DNA of 64,000 bases from Synergistaceae bacterium DZ-S4. GTDB taxonomy: Bacteria; Synergistota; Synergistia; Synergistales; Synergistaceae. Positions 1 through 7,502 of the stretch are shown in pieces. How positions within the stretch are numbered: the stretch's first letter is position 1; each line of letters opens with the position of its first letter. Under the pieces are notes generated by a model. That model made no database searches. It was given only the letters and a program-made list of their open reading frames with translations, and had not been told where the DNA came from. The translations under genes were made by a program, and so were the position numbers. The stretch is from the NCBI GenBank assembly GCA_025943965.1, contig JAPCWD010000007.1, positions 1 through 64,000 on the forward strand, read 5' to 3'.

Positions 1-92
1 TAGTTTTGGGTTTCATTTCTGCAAGGTTTCTCCTCGTTTTATATAGATTTCTTGCAGATATTATATCTTATAATTACTCATAAATATAGTCT

Positions 93-383
93 GTGACTGT
101 ATTATCCACGTTATTCAGTGACGACTATCTTAAGCTTTCAAGGCTGATAAAACGCAGGACTCTTGCACAGGAGATGGTGGAGATAGGTGCTGTCAGAATA
201 AACGGCAGGACCTGCAAACCGGCTGCAGAGGTCAGGTCCGGCGACATTATTGAGATTGCCTACCCCGGCAGGATAGTGAAGGTAAAGGTGCTGATTTCGG
301 ACGAGGTGCAGCTCAAGAGGAACGCCCCGGCTTATGAAATGCTCGAAGAGAAAAAAGTTGACAGGGAAGAACGTCCCTGGTGA
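93..383 (+). CDS. S4-domain RNA-binding protein (RqcP/HslR type)
   Basis: A 96-residue protein made almost entirely of one S4 RNA-binding fold (about residues 12-75). The family signature is seen as YLKLSRLIKRR followed by VRINGR and a GD-x-IEI strand. Proteins of this size and shape include RqcP, which helps the ribosome quality-control factor RqcH add alanine tails, and the heat-shock protein HslR; the sequence alone does not decide between them. The GTG at 93 is the only in-frame start before the domain. It lies about 12 bases after where a TATAAT at 69-74 (no clear -35) would start transcription, and it has no good ribosome binding site. The usual start of the family (MRLDxYLK) is replaced here by nine extra residues. 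Confidence 0.75.
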   Translation: MTVLSTLFSDDYLKLSRLIKRRTLAQEMVEIGAVRINGRTCKPAAEVRSGDIIEIAYPGRIVKVKVLISDEVQLKRNAPAYEMLEEKKVDREERPW

Positions 384-409
384 ATTACCTAAGAAGGGGG
401 TAAGCTTGT

Positions 410-1693
410 ATGTCATACATAACCAACGTGCATGGCAGAGAAGTGCTGGATTCAAGAGGATTTCCCACAGTTGAGGTGGAGGTGACCCTTGATTCAGGCA
501 TCGTAGGAAAAGCGAGCGTCCCGTCAGGCGCCTCAACAGGAACATATGAGGCACATGAACTGAGAGACGGAGACAGCGGAAGATATATGGGCAAAGGAGT
601 ACTTAAGGCTGTACAGAATATAAAAGAGATAATATCTCCGGCATTGAAGGGGATGGATCCGCTAAAGCAGGATCATATTGACAAAGCCCTTATTGAACTG
701 GACGGGACAATGCACAAAAAGAAACTGGGAGCCAATGCGATACTGGGAGTCTCTCTGGCCACGGCAAGAACAGCAGCTTACTCGAAAAACCTGCCGCTTT
801 GGAGGTATCTCGGCGGACTCAACGCCAACCTCCTGCCTGTTCCTCTGATGAACGTGATCAACGGAGGGACCCACGCCAACAACAACCTCAATATTCAGGA
901 ATTTCTGATCATACCCCATGGCGCCCCATCTTTTACGGAAGCTCTGCGGATGGGTGCTGAGACCTACCATGCACTGAACCGCATCCTTGCCAAGTACAGC
1001 AAATCTACCGGTACAGGAGACGAGGGCGGCTTTGCATCAGACTTCAGGGATCAGGAAGAAGTTCTGGACTTTCTGCTCATGGCGATACGAAGCGCAGGTT
1101 ATCAGCCCGGCAAGGAAATTTCGATAGGTCTTGACATAGCGGCAAACCAGTTCTACAACAAAGGCGCTTATCAGTTTCACGGCAGTGACTACAAGTATAC
1201 TGCGAGCGAGCTTATTGACATTTACGAGCTGATATGTGAGAAGTATCCGATAATCTCGATAGAAGACGGACTTGCCGAAGATGACTGGCAGGGCTGGATA
1301 GACATGACCAAAAGATTGTCGAACAAGATACAACTGATCGGCGACGACATATTCGTCACTCATACAGACAGGCTCCAGCTTGGCATAGACAGGGGCGCGG
1401 CAAATGCTGTGCTTGTAAAGCCCAATCAGATAGGTACATTGACTGAGACCCTCAAGCTTGTTGAAATGGGCCGACGCGGCGGATACAGGACCATAGTATC
1501 CCACAGGTCGGGAGAGACTGCAGACAGTTTTATAGCGGATCTTGCTGTAGCCACGGGAGCCGGACAGATCAAAGCAGGAGCGCCGAGAGGCATAGAACGT
1601 CTCAGGAAGTACAACCGGCTGATACGAATAGAGGAATCTCTCGAAGGACGGTCGCATTTTGCCGGGACAGATTTCCCCATTTGTAGAAAATGA
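410..1693 (+). CDS. eno: Enolase
   Basis: Converts 2-phosphoglycerate to phosphoenolpyruvate in glycolysis and gluconeogenesis, in the cytoplasm. The protein has 427 residues, the normal length. Catalytic and metal-binding elements are all present: the SGASTG loop near residue 39, the HANNN...QEF segment, GDEGGF (general acid/base Glu), GLD, SIEDG and GDD (magnesium ligands), LVKPNQIG (catalytic Lys) and SHRSGET. It differs from textbook enolases at some neighbouring positions (GLDIAANQFY instead of an AASEF-type sequence; GAPRGIER instead of a GAPSRSER-type sequence), so it is a somewhat divergent member. The ATG at 410 follows a G-rich ribosome binding site (AAGGGGG). It sits 26 bases after the S4 gene and may be co-transcribed with it. 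Confidence 0.95.
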   Translation: MSYITNVHGREVLDSRGFPTVEVEVTLDSGIVGKASVPSGASTGTYEAHELRDGDSGRYMGKGVLKAVQNIKEIISPALKGMDPLKQDHIDKALIELDGTMHKKKLGANAILGVSLATARTAAYSKNLPLWRYLGGLNANLLPVPLMNVINGGTHANNNLNIQEFLIIPHGAPSFTEALRMGAETYHALNRILAKYSKSTGTGDEGGFASDFRDQEEVLDFLLMAIRSAGYQPGKEISIGLDIAANQFYNKGAYQFHGSDYKYTASELIDIYELICEKYPIISIEDGLAEDDWQGWIDMTKRLSNKIQLIGDDIFVTHTDRLQLGIDRGAANAVLVKPNQIGTLTETLKLVEMGRRGGYRTIVSHRSGETADSFIADLAVATGAGQIKAGAPRGIERLRKYNRLIRIEESLEGRSHFAGTDFPICRK

Positions 1694-1787
1694 CAGGGAC
1701 AAAGGGAAAAGGCAGCAACAGGCAGGGACAGTTTCTGTTTTGATCATTCTATAATTTTTTACCAGCATAAACCAGGAGGTGCGTTGT

Positions 1788-2420
1788 ATGAAGGTGGCAG
1801 AACCGACCGTCGAGAGGCTTATCCAGTATTATCGGCTGCTGATCCAGATGAAGGAAGAGGAACGGAAGGTCGTATCATCGCTTCAAATAGGTGAGATCCT
1901 TGGAATAAAGGCAAGCCAGGTGCGCAAGGACCTCTCATATTTTGGAGAGATCGGCAAAAGAGGTGTCGGGTATCATGTCAACCGCCTCTGCCTCCATATA
2001 GAAAATATACTCGCCTCTCCAAAGGTATGGAAAGTAGCTCTCGCCGGAGTAGGAAACCTTGGTACAGCGCTTATGGGACACGCTGCATTCCAAAGCTACA
2101 AGTTTGAAGTTGACGCTCTTTTCGACGTAGACCCAGAAAAGGTCGGGCACGAGATAATGGGTGTCCGCTGCTGGCATGTAGATGAGATAGCAAAGGTGAT
2201 GGAAGAGCGTGGTATTGAAGTTCTGATCCTCGCAGTCCCGGCCTCCGCCGCCCAGAATTGTGTTGATAAGGCCGTGCTGTCCTCATCCCTTAAAGGGATA
2301 CTTGCCTTTACGCCTGCAACAGTGGTCGTGCCGGAAAAGATCCTCTTTTACAGGGTGGACATTTTCGTGGAGCTTGAGAAACTCCTCTTCTTCCTTAAAG
2401 AAAGAGAAGAAAAGCATTAG
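1788..2420 (+). CDS. rex: Redox-sensing transcriptional repressor Rex
   Basis: Rex binds operators when the NADH/NAD+ ratio is low and lets go when NADH binds, controlling fermentation and electron-transfer genes. The 210-residue protein has an N-terminal winged helix (residues 1-75, with the hallmark SQVRKDLSYFGEIGKRGVGY) and a Rossmann NAD(H) domain with GVGNLG at 87-92. The C-terminal helix used for domain swapping ends in a lysine/glutamate-rich tail. The ATG at 1788 is chosen because AGGAGG at 1774-1779 precedes it by 8 bases; an upstream GTG at 1779 lies inside that ribosome site. A TATAAT at 1750-1755 may be its -10 box, but no clear -35 is seen. A candidate target in this window is nfnA (see 57750-57767). 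Confidence 0.93.
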   Translation: MKVAEPTVERLIQYYRLLIQMKEEERKVVSSLQIGEILGIKASQVRKDLSYFGEIGKRGVGYHVNRLCLHIENILASPKVWKVALAGVGNLGTALMGHAAFQSYKFEVDALFDVDPEKVGHEIMGVRCWHVDEIAKVMEERGIEVLILAVPASAAQNCVDKAVLSSSLKGILAFTPATVVVPEKILFYRVDIFVELEKLLFFLKEREEKH

Positions 2421-2529
2421 TGCATTTTATTACACAAAGGGCTTAAGTCATGTTAAAATAACCAACGTTACTTTTGACCCAAAAATTCGATTTATATAAA
2501 AATAAAATATATGTTAAGGAGGAATTGAT

Positions 2530-2946
2530 TTGGGCGGACAGCAGGGCGGACTTGTAGGCATGATGCTTCCTCTCGCAATGTTTGCGGCGATTTTTTATTT
2601 CATGATTATTCGTCCGCAGAAGAAAAAACAGAAGGCGCATGAAGAAATGCTCGCAAGCATCAGCAGAGGTTCTACGATTATCACGGCAGGCGGTTTTTTT
2701 GGAATAGTAAGAGAGATCCTTGATGACAGCTATATCATTGAGCTTGACGAGGGAGTAAAGGCAAGGATACTCAAGAGCTCTGTATCAATGAAGAAGACAG
2801 ACGGTTCATCAGATGCCAGGCCAAAGAAAAAGAAAGTCAAAAAGGATGAGATCCCGGCTGAAACAGCTGAAGAGCCGGTAAAAGAGACCGCAGTGGTCGA
2901 GGCGGAAGCTGAAGAATCAAAAGATACAGAAAAGGAAGAGGCCTAG
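2530..2946 (+). CDS. yajC: Preprotein translocase accessory subunit YajC
   Basis: Small inner-membrane subunit that joins SecD and SecF in the Sec holotranslocon. The protein has 138 residues: one hydrophobic segment at about 8-26, the family motif IRPQKKKQKAHEEML just after it, then a KOW-like soluble part (GSTIITAGGFFG, VKARILKSSVSM). The last 45 residues are a highly charged Lys- then Glu-rich tail not needed for the family fold. The TTG start at 2530 is supported by AAGGAGG at 2516-2522, 7 bases upstream. A possible promoter is TTGACC at 2474-2479 with TATAAA at 2495-2500, though the 15-base spacing is short. secD and secF follow in the same direction. Confidence 0.92.
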   Translation: MGGQQGGLVGMMLPLAMFAAIFYFMIIRPQKKKQKAHEEMLASISRGSTIITAGGFFGIVREILDDSYIIELDEGVKARILKSSVSMKKTDGSSDARPKKKKVKKDEIPAETAEEPVKETAVVEAEAEESKDTEKEEA

Positions 2947-3034
2947 AATCTAGTCTCAAATGTAGCAGTATGTTTATACGGAGAGGACGACCAGCTTGTC
3001 CACTCCGTTTTCTTTGCAAGGAGGCGCTTTCTCT

Positions 3035-4417
3035 ATGGTAAAAAGAGACAAATGGCGGTTGGGTTTTATTCTGACAGTGATACTCATTGCCGCATACATA
3101 GTTTTCCCCATACAGGGCAAAGTCCGTTTGGGACTGGACCTCAGGGGTGGTGTTCACATAGTTTTGCAGGCGAAAGGTACACCTGGAAATCCCGTAACGC
3201 CGGACAGCATCGATCGACTCCTTGCAGTGCTCAGGAGCCGTATCGACCAGTATGGGATCGCTGAACCTGTGATCCAGAAACAGGGAGATGACCGCATTGC
3301 GGTAGACCTGCCAGGCATAGAAGATCCGGAAGCGGCCCTTGACCTTATAGGAAGGACCGCTGTACTGGAGTTCAGGCAGGTACTTGGAGAATCTCCGAGA
3401 GTTCCCGCTGAACCTGTACGCTCTAACTATGACAGTGACGAACAGTTCCGGTCGGCGCAGGATCGCTGGCAGCAGGCAAAGAACGAGGTCGATGGATATG
3501 TCAAACAAATGGAGGAAGCTGTAAAAGCGAACCCGGACATAGTGGTCGGCAAGGGTGAAGACGGCGCAGCTTATCTTTTGGGCAAGGCTTATGTCACCGG
3601 CAAGGACCTTACTAAGGCTGACACGACTTTTGACCAGTTTGGCAAAGCAGCCGTATCCCTGAAATTCAACTCAGAAGGCGCCAAACTTTTTGATGAGGCA
3701 ACTGCGGCCAATGTAGGCAAGCAGATCGCCATAGTGCTCGACGGGGTCGTGATATCCGCTCCTGTCGTCCAGCAGCGTATCTCCGGAGGAGAGGCACAGA
3801 TAACTGGAAAGTTCTCGACTCCCGAAGCAAACAGGCTTGCCATAATGCTGAGGGCAGGTGCGCTTCCGGTAGCTGTTGAGATCCTTGAAAACAGATCTGT
3901 CGGTCCGACCCTCGGTGCAGACTCCATAAATGATGGTATACGCTCCGGACTTGTAGGTGCTGTCCTGGTGGTCATGTTTATGGTCATTTATTATGGTTTC
4001 CTGGGGCTGGCTGCCGATCTGGCTCTCTGTGTAGCCATGCTGCTTGTGATGGCAGGCCTCATCTTCCTCAGATCTACTCTTACTCTTCCGGGGATCGGCG
4101 GTATCATCCTGACTATAGGAATGGCTGTCGACGGCAACATTCTCATATATGAACGCATGAAAGAAGAGCTTGCATCCGGCAAAACTCAGATGGCAGCTCT
4201 TGACGCAGGTTTTAGGAAAGCTCTGGTCGTAATACTGGACTCTAATATCACTACTCTGATCGCAGCTGCCGTGCTCTTCTATTTCGGAAGCGGACCGATC
4301 AGGGGATTTGCAGTGACTCTGAGCATCGGTGTTATTTCAGCTGTTTTCTGCAATGTTATAGTTACCCGGTCGCTGCTCGGTGTTATGCTTTCACACCGGA
4401 AAATGAAAACGCTATAG
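3035..4417 (+). CDS. secD: Protein translocase subunit SecD
   Basis: Part of the SecDF membrane complex that uses the proton motive force to pull exported proteins across the membrane and to complete translocation. The protein has 460 residues: a first membrane segment at about 10-28, the SecD motif LGLDLRGG just outside it, a large exported domain, and a five-helix bundle from about residue 300 (VGPTLGADSI, then TLPGIGGIILTIGMAVDGNILIYERMKEEL). The ATG at 3035 is chosen over an upstream in-frame codon because AAGGAGG at 3018-3024 sits 10 bases before it. It is followed 16 bases later by secF, so D and F are separate genes here. Confidence 0.95.
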   Translation: MVKRDKWRLGFILTVILIAAYIVFPIQGKVRLGLDLRGGVHIVLQAKGTPGNPVTPDSIDRLLAVLRSRIDQYGIAEPVIQKQGDDRIAVDLPGIEDPEAALDLIGRTAVLEFRQVLGESPRVPAEPVRSNYDSDEQFRSAQDRWQQAKNEVDGYVKQMEEAVKANPDIVVGKGEDGAAYLLGKAYVTGKDLTKADTTFDQFGKAAVSLKFNSEGAKLFDEATAANVGKQIAIVLDGVVISAPVVQQRISGGEAQITGKFSTPEANRLAIMLRAGALPVAVEILENRSVGPTLGADSINDGIRSGLVGAVLVVMFMVIYYGFLGLAADLALCVAMLLVMAGLIFLRSTLTLPGIGGIILTIGMAVDGNILIYERMKEELASGKTQMAALDAGFRKALVVILDSNITTLIAAAVLFYFGSGPIRGFAVTLSIGVISAVFCNVIVTRSLLGVMLSHRKMKTL

Positions 4418-4433
4418 GAAGGAGGCGCTGTTA

Positions 4434-5315
4434 ATGGTTGCTTTTAATGCTTCGAAACTTAATTTGCCATTCATGAAATACAGGATGTACGCCATTCTGA
4501 TCAGCCTCGTTTTTGTGGCCTTTTCCATTGGTCTGGTAGCTTTTAAGGGGCTTAATCTCAGTGTAGACTTTACCGGAGGCCTTGTTCTGCAGGTCGAATT
4601 CTCTTCTCCTGCGGAAGTTGCCGAAATACGTTCCAGCCTCAGCTCGATTGGGCAGGGGCAGGCGATAATCCAGGCTTATAACAAAAATGAGATCCTGATA
4701 CGTTTCCAGGCTCAGGATGAAGAGGTCAGAAGAGAGGTGCTGGAGAAGCTCAAAAATGACTTCGGCGACCTTAAGATCCTCAAGATAGACAAAGTAGGGC
4801 CTGTTGTGGGCAAAGAACTCAGGGCTCAGGCAATTATTGCACTTTCGCTTGCCCTGGCCGGCATTCTTACTTACATGGCTTTCCGTTTTAAATTTCGCTT
4901 CGGGATAGCTGCTGTCGTTGCACTTCTGCATGACACGCTGATAATGCTGGGAATGTTCAGCTTCACCGGCAAGGAAGTGTCAGTCTCCTTCATTGCTGCC
5001 ATACTCACGGTGGTGGGATATTCTCTCAACGATTCCATCGTTGTGCTCGACCGCGTAAGGGAGAACTGGGCTTCGGCAAAGACTAAAGGGATCCTTGAAC
5101 TTGTGGACCTGTCAATAAACCAGACTCTGGCAAGGACTATAAACACATCTCTGACCACACTGCTGCCTGTACTGGCAATGTATTTATTCGGCGGAGAGGT
5201 GATCAGCAATTTTGCGTTTGCCTTCCTTGTCGGGATAGTCGTAGGGACCTATAGTTCGATATACATTGCGAGCTCTATCGTCGCCGAATGGTATCTGCGC
5301 TCTCCAAAATTTTAA
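4434..5315 (+). CDS. secF: Protein translocase subunit SecF
   Basis: Membrane partner of SecD in the Sec holotranslocon. The 293-residue protein shows six predicted membrane segments: one at about 17-35, the LSVDFTGG motif and a small exported domain, then five more segments beginning near residue 130. The SecF motif IAAILTVVGYSLNDSIVVLDRVREN is clear. An AAGGAGG ribosome site lies just before the ATG. A rho-independent terminator follows at 5333-5362, closing the yajC-secD-secF transcription unit. Confidence 0.95.
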   Translation: MVAFNASKLNLPFMKYRMYAILISLVFVAFSIGLVAFKGLNLSVDFTGGLVLQVEFSSPAEVAEIRSSLSSIGQGQAIIQAYNKNEILIRFQAQDEEVRREVLEKLKNDFGDLKILKIDKVGPVVGKELRAQAIIALSLALAGILTYMAFRFKFRFGIAAVVALLHDTLIMLGMFSFTGKEVSVSFIAAILTVVGYSLNDSIVVLDRVRENWASAKTKGILELVDLSINQTLARTINTSLTTLLPVLAMYLFGGEVISNFAFAFLVGIVVGTYSSIYIASSIVAEWYLRSPKF

Positions 5316-5332
5316 TATCATTTTTTGTTCTA

Positions 5333-5362
5333 AGGGGGGGGCTTACGCCCCTCTTTTTTTTG
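5333..5362 (+). terminator. Intrinsic terminator after secF
   Basis: A run of eight G followed by C (5334-5342), a four-base loop TTAC, and GCCCC (5347-5351) form a GC-rich stem, extended by wobble pairs into the following T-rich run (5354-5361). It separates secF from the lapA-like gene. Confidence 0.85.
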
Positions 5363-5441
5363 TCTTTTTATCATCATTTTGTTGTATTATAGATAATCAA
5401 ACAGAAAGCATTCTGATCGCTTGCCTATGAGGAGGGGTTTT

Positions 5442-5813
5442 ATGAAGAGCTATATACTAGCGATAACGGTTACCATGTTCCTGTCCGCACTTTTTGCTTT
5501 CCAGAACATTGGTGACGTCACAGTCAGGTTTCTTGTCTTTGAATGGGTCCTCCCGCAGGGGGTCTGGGAGGTCCTTATCTTCTGTGCCGGCGCTGCGATA
5601 ATGTGGATATTCTCAATATTCTCCATGTTTGAGGTTAGAGGCAAATACAAGAAAGAGCTTAAAGCGAAAGATGAAAGGATAGCAGCCGTCGAAAAAGAAA
5701 AAAAGACTATACTTGAATCTGTGGCAGCAGCGAGAAGCCCTCTGCCCATAAGCGAGGATGCCGGCCTTACACATAATGCCGAGGAAAACACTTCGGGCGG
5801 AACGGTCGAGTAG
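5442..5813 (+). CDS. LapA-family small membrane protein (DUF1049)
   Basis: A 123-residue inner-membrane protein. Two hydrophobic segments (about residues 3-21 and 40-62) flank the family-typical FQNIGDVTVRFLVFEWVLPQG stretch; a charged, probably coiled cytoplasmic tail follows (KKELKAKDERIAAVEKEKK). In enterobacteria LapA works with LapB in controlling lipopolysaccharide synthesis, but in other phyla the role is not known, so no gene symbol is given. The ATG at 5442 follows GGAGGGG; earlier in-frame starts at 5421 and 5427 lie before or within that ribosome site. It opens the long run that continues into recJ. Confidence 0.72.
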   Translation: MKSYILAITVTMFLSALFAFQNIGDVTVRFLVFEWVLPQGVWEVLIFCAGAAIMWIFSIFSMFEVRGKYKKELKAKDERIAAVEKEKKTILESVAAARSPLPISEDAGLTHNAEENTSGGTVE

Positions 5814-5814
5814 T

Positions 5815-7473
5815 TTGGTAGTATTCTGTTCGAAAGATGAACTGAACATTTACAGACCGGGTCGGACAGCGGCAGACATAGCTGCGCGCCTTGACTGCTC
5901 TCTTTTCCAGGCTGCACTGCTGGAGATGAGGGGAGTGACTTCGGAGACAAGTGATTCTGTGATAAAAAGCTGGATATCTCCGGACATGGAGAGCATGCTG
6001 GACTCACTGGATCTAGGTGAGACCAATTCGCTCGCTGTTGGTGTGTTCCGCTCTTTGAACGAAAGATCTGACGTTGTCGTATACGGAGACTATGATGTCG
6101 ACGGGATCTCAGCTACTGCTTTGGCTGTTGAAATGGCTCTGCACAGGAAGGCAAGCGTAAGGTATTTCATCCCGCACCGGTTCAATCAGGGGTACGGCCT
6201 TCACTCGGATGTAGCAACAACAATAGCGAAGAGAAAGTGTGACCTTGTGATCGTCGTTGACTGCGGGACCCAGGATGCCGAATCCGTCAGACTGATAAGA
6301 GACAGCGGCATTCCGGTAGTGATCCTCGACCACCATCTGGCTGAGGGAGAACTTGCCGTTTCGGACACAATGGTAAATCCCCAGATCGGCGGCGATATCA
6401 CGGCCAAAAGGCTTTGTGCGGCCGGGGTCATTTGGTGCTGGGCATGGCAAAATGAACTTCTTCCCCGGGAAAGGCTGCGAAAACTACTTGACCTGGTCGC
6501 GCTGGCAACAATTGCCGATTGTGTATCGCTTGCTTCGCCCCTGAACAGAGTCCTTGTCCAGGGAGGCATGGATGTACTCAGGAGAGCTCCGAGACCAGGC
6601 CTTGCAATTCTTATGGAAAAGCTTGGCATTATTCCTTCCGCACTTGATCCGGAAGATCTTGCGATGAAGATCATACCATGCCTTAACGCGGCGGGCAGGC
6701 TCTACTTTGCAGATCTTGCAGTGAAAATACTGTTTAATGCCGAGGATCTTTCCGATAAGGTCGACAAGATAATAGAACTTAACAAAAAAAGAAGAGAACT
6801 CTCCTCAAAGATCCTCGAGCAGGTCGACGGGGAACAGGCAGAACCTTACCAGTATGTACTGACTGACAAAGACTGGTCCGTAGGTGTACTCAGCAGCGTG
6901 GCGAGCAGGATATGCAGCGAGAGGAACGCTCCTGTCGCTCTCGTGGCTGCTGTCGGCGACATAATGAGGGGTACCCTCAGGATGCCTGCCGGAGGTGATG
7001 CTGTCGGTATACTTAAGACACTTGCTCCCATGCTGAACACGTGGGGAGGTCACCGTCTCGCCGCAGGCTTCAGCGTGAAGACCGACAAATGGCAGGAAGT
7101 CAGGGATGAGATGGAAAGGATGCTCTCGAAGGTCAAGGTGTCAAGCGACAAGGAAGATCTTCTGTACTGGATCCCATCGGAACTTGACCTCAAGGCATGG
7201 TACGAAGCTGAAAAGCTTGGACCTTTCGGAATGGATAATCCATGTCCGAAGCTATATTCCCCGTACAGCGGCAGCGTAAAGATCATCCCGCTTGGCAAAA
7301 ATGGAAAACATGTAAAGATCGATCTGGGCGAGTCAACGCTCCTCGGCTTTGGTGCGGCGGATATCGTAAAGGACAGGGAAGGCCTGATGGGGTGGGTATA
7401 CAGACCGCGTGTGGATACATGGCGTAATGTGACATCCCTCCAGCTTGTGCTTGAAAAGATGGTTACAGCATAA
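5815..7473 (+). CDS. recJ: Single-stranded-DNA-specific 5'-3' exonuclease RecJ
   Basis: RecJ degrades single-stranded DNA 5' to 3' in recombination and mismatch repair, using manganese bound in a DHH phosphoesterase core. The motifs are seen in order: VVYGDYDVDGISATAL, VIVVDCGTQ, VVILDHHLAEG, ATIADCVSL, then the DHHA1 domain with GGHRLAAGFSV and a short C-terminal OB domain. With the TTG at 5815 (one base after the lapA-like stop) it has 552 residues, normal for RecJ. An in-frame ATG at 5758 would overlap the upstream gene by 56 bases and add 19 residues with no family similarity, so the start remains uncertain. Confidence 0.9.
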   Translation: MVVFCSKDELNIYRPGRTAADIAARLDCSLFQAALLEMRGVTSETSDSVIKSWISPDMESMLDSLDLGETNSLAVGVFRSLNERSDVVVYGDYDVDGISATALAVEMALHRKASVRYFIPHRFNQGYGLHSDVATTIAKRKCDLVIVVDCGTQDAESVRLIRDSGIPVVILDHHLAEGELAVSDTMVNPQIGGDITAKRLCAAGVIWCWAWQNELLPRERLRKLLDLVALATIADCVSLASPLNRVLVQGGMDVLRRAPRPGLAILMEKLGIIPSALDPEDLAMKIIPCLNAAGRLYFADLAVKILFNAEDLSDKVDKIIELNKKRRELSSKILEQVDGEQAEPYQYVLTDKDWSVGVLSSVASRICSERNAPVALVAAVGDIMRGTLRMPAGGDAVGILKTLAPMLNTWGGHRLAAGFSVKTDKWQEVRDEMERMLSKVKVSSDKEDLLYWIPSELDLKAWYEAEKLGPFGMDNPCPKLYSPYSGSVKIIPLGKNGKHVKIDLGESTLLGFGAADIVKDREGLMGWVYRPRVDTWRNVTSLQLVLEKMVTA

Positions 7474-7502
7474 CTGCTGTTGAATGGCACGGTGGTACTT
7501 AA

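Noticed and set aside
1-16. Minus-strand ATG at 16 reading M-K-P-K-T off the window edge, with GAGGAG upstream
   Set aside because: Only five codons are visible and the ribosome site is 13 bases away; it may be the start of a divergent gene, but it cannot be supported from this window.
1037-1768. A 243-codon minus-strand open frame across the enolase gene
   Set aside because: Antisense to a clear enolase, no start signal, low-complexity composition.
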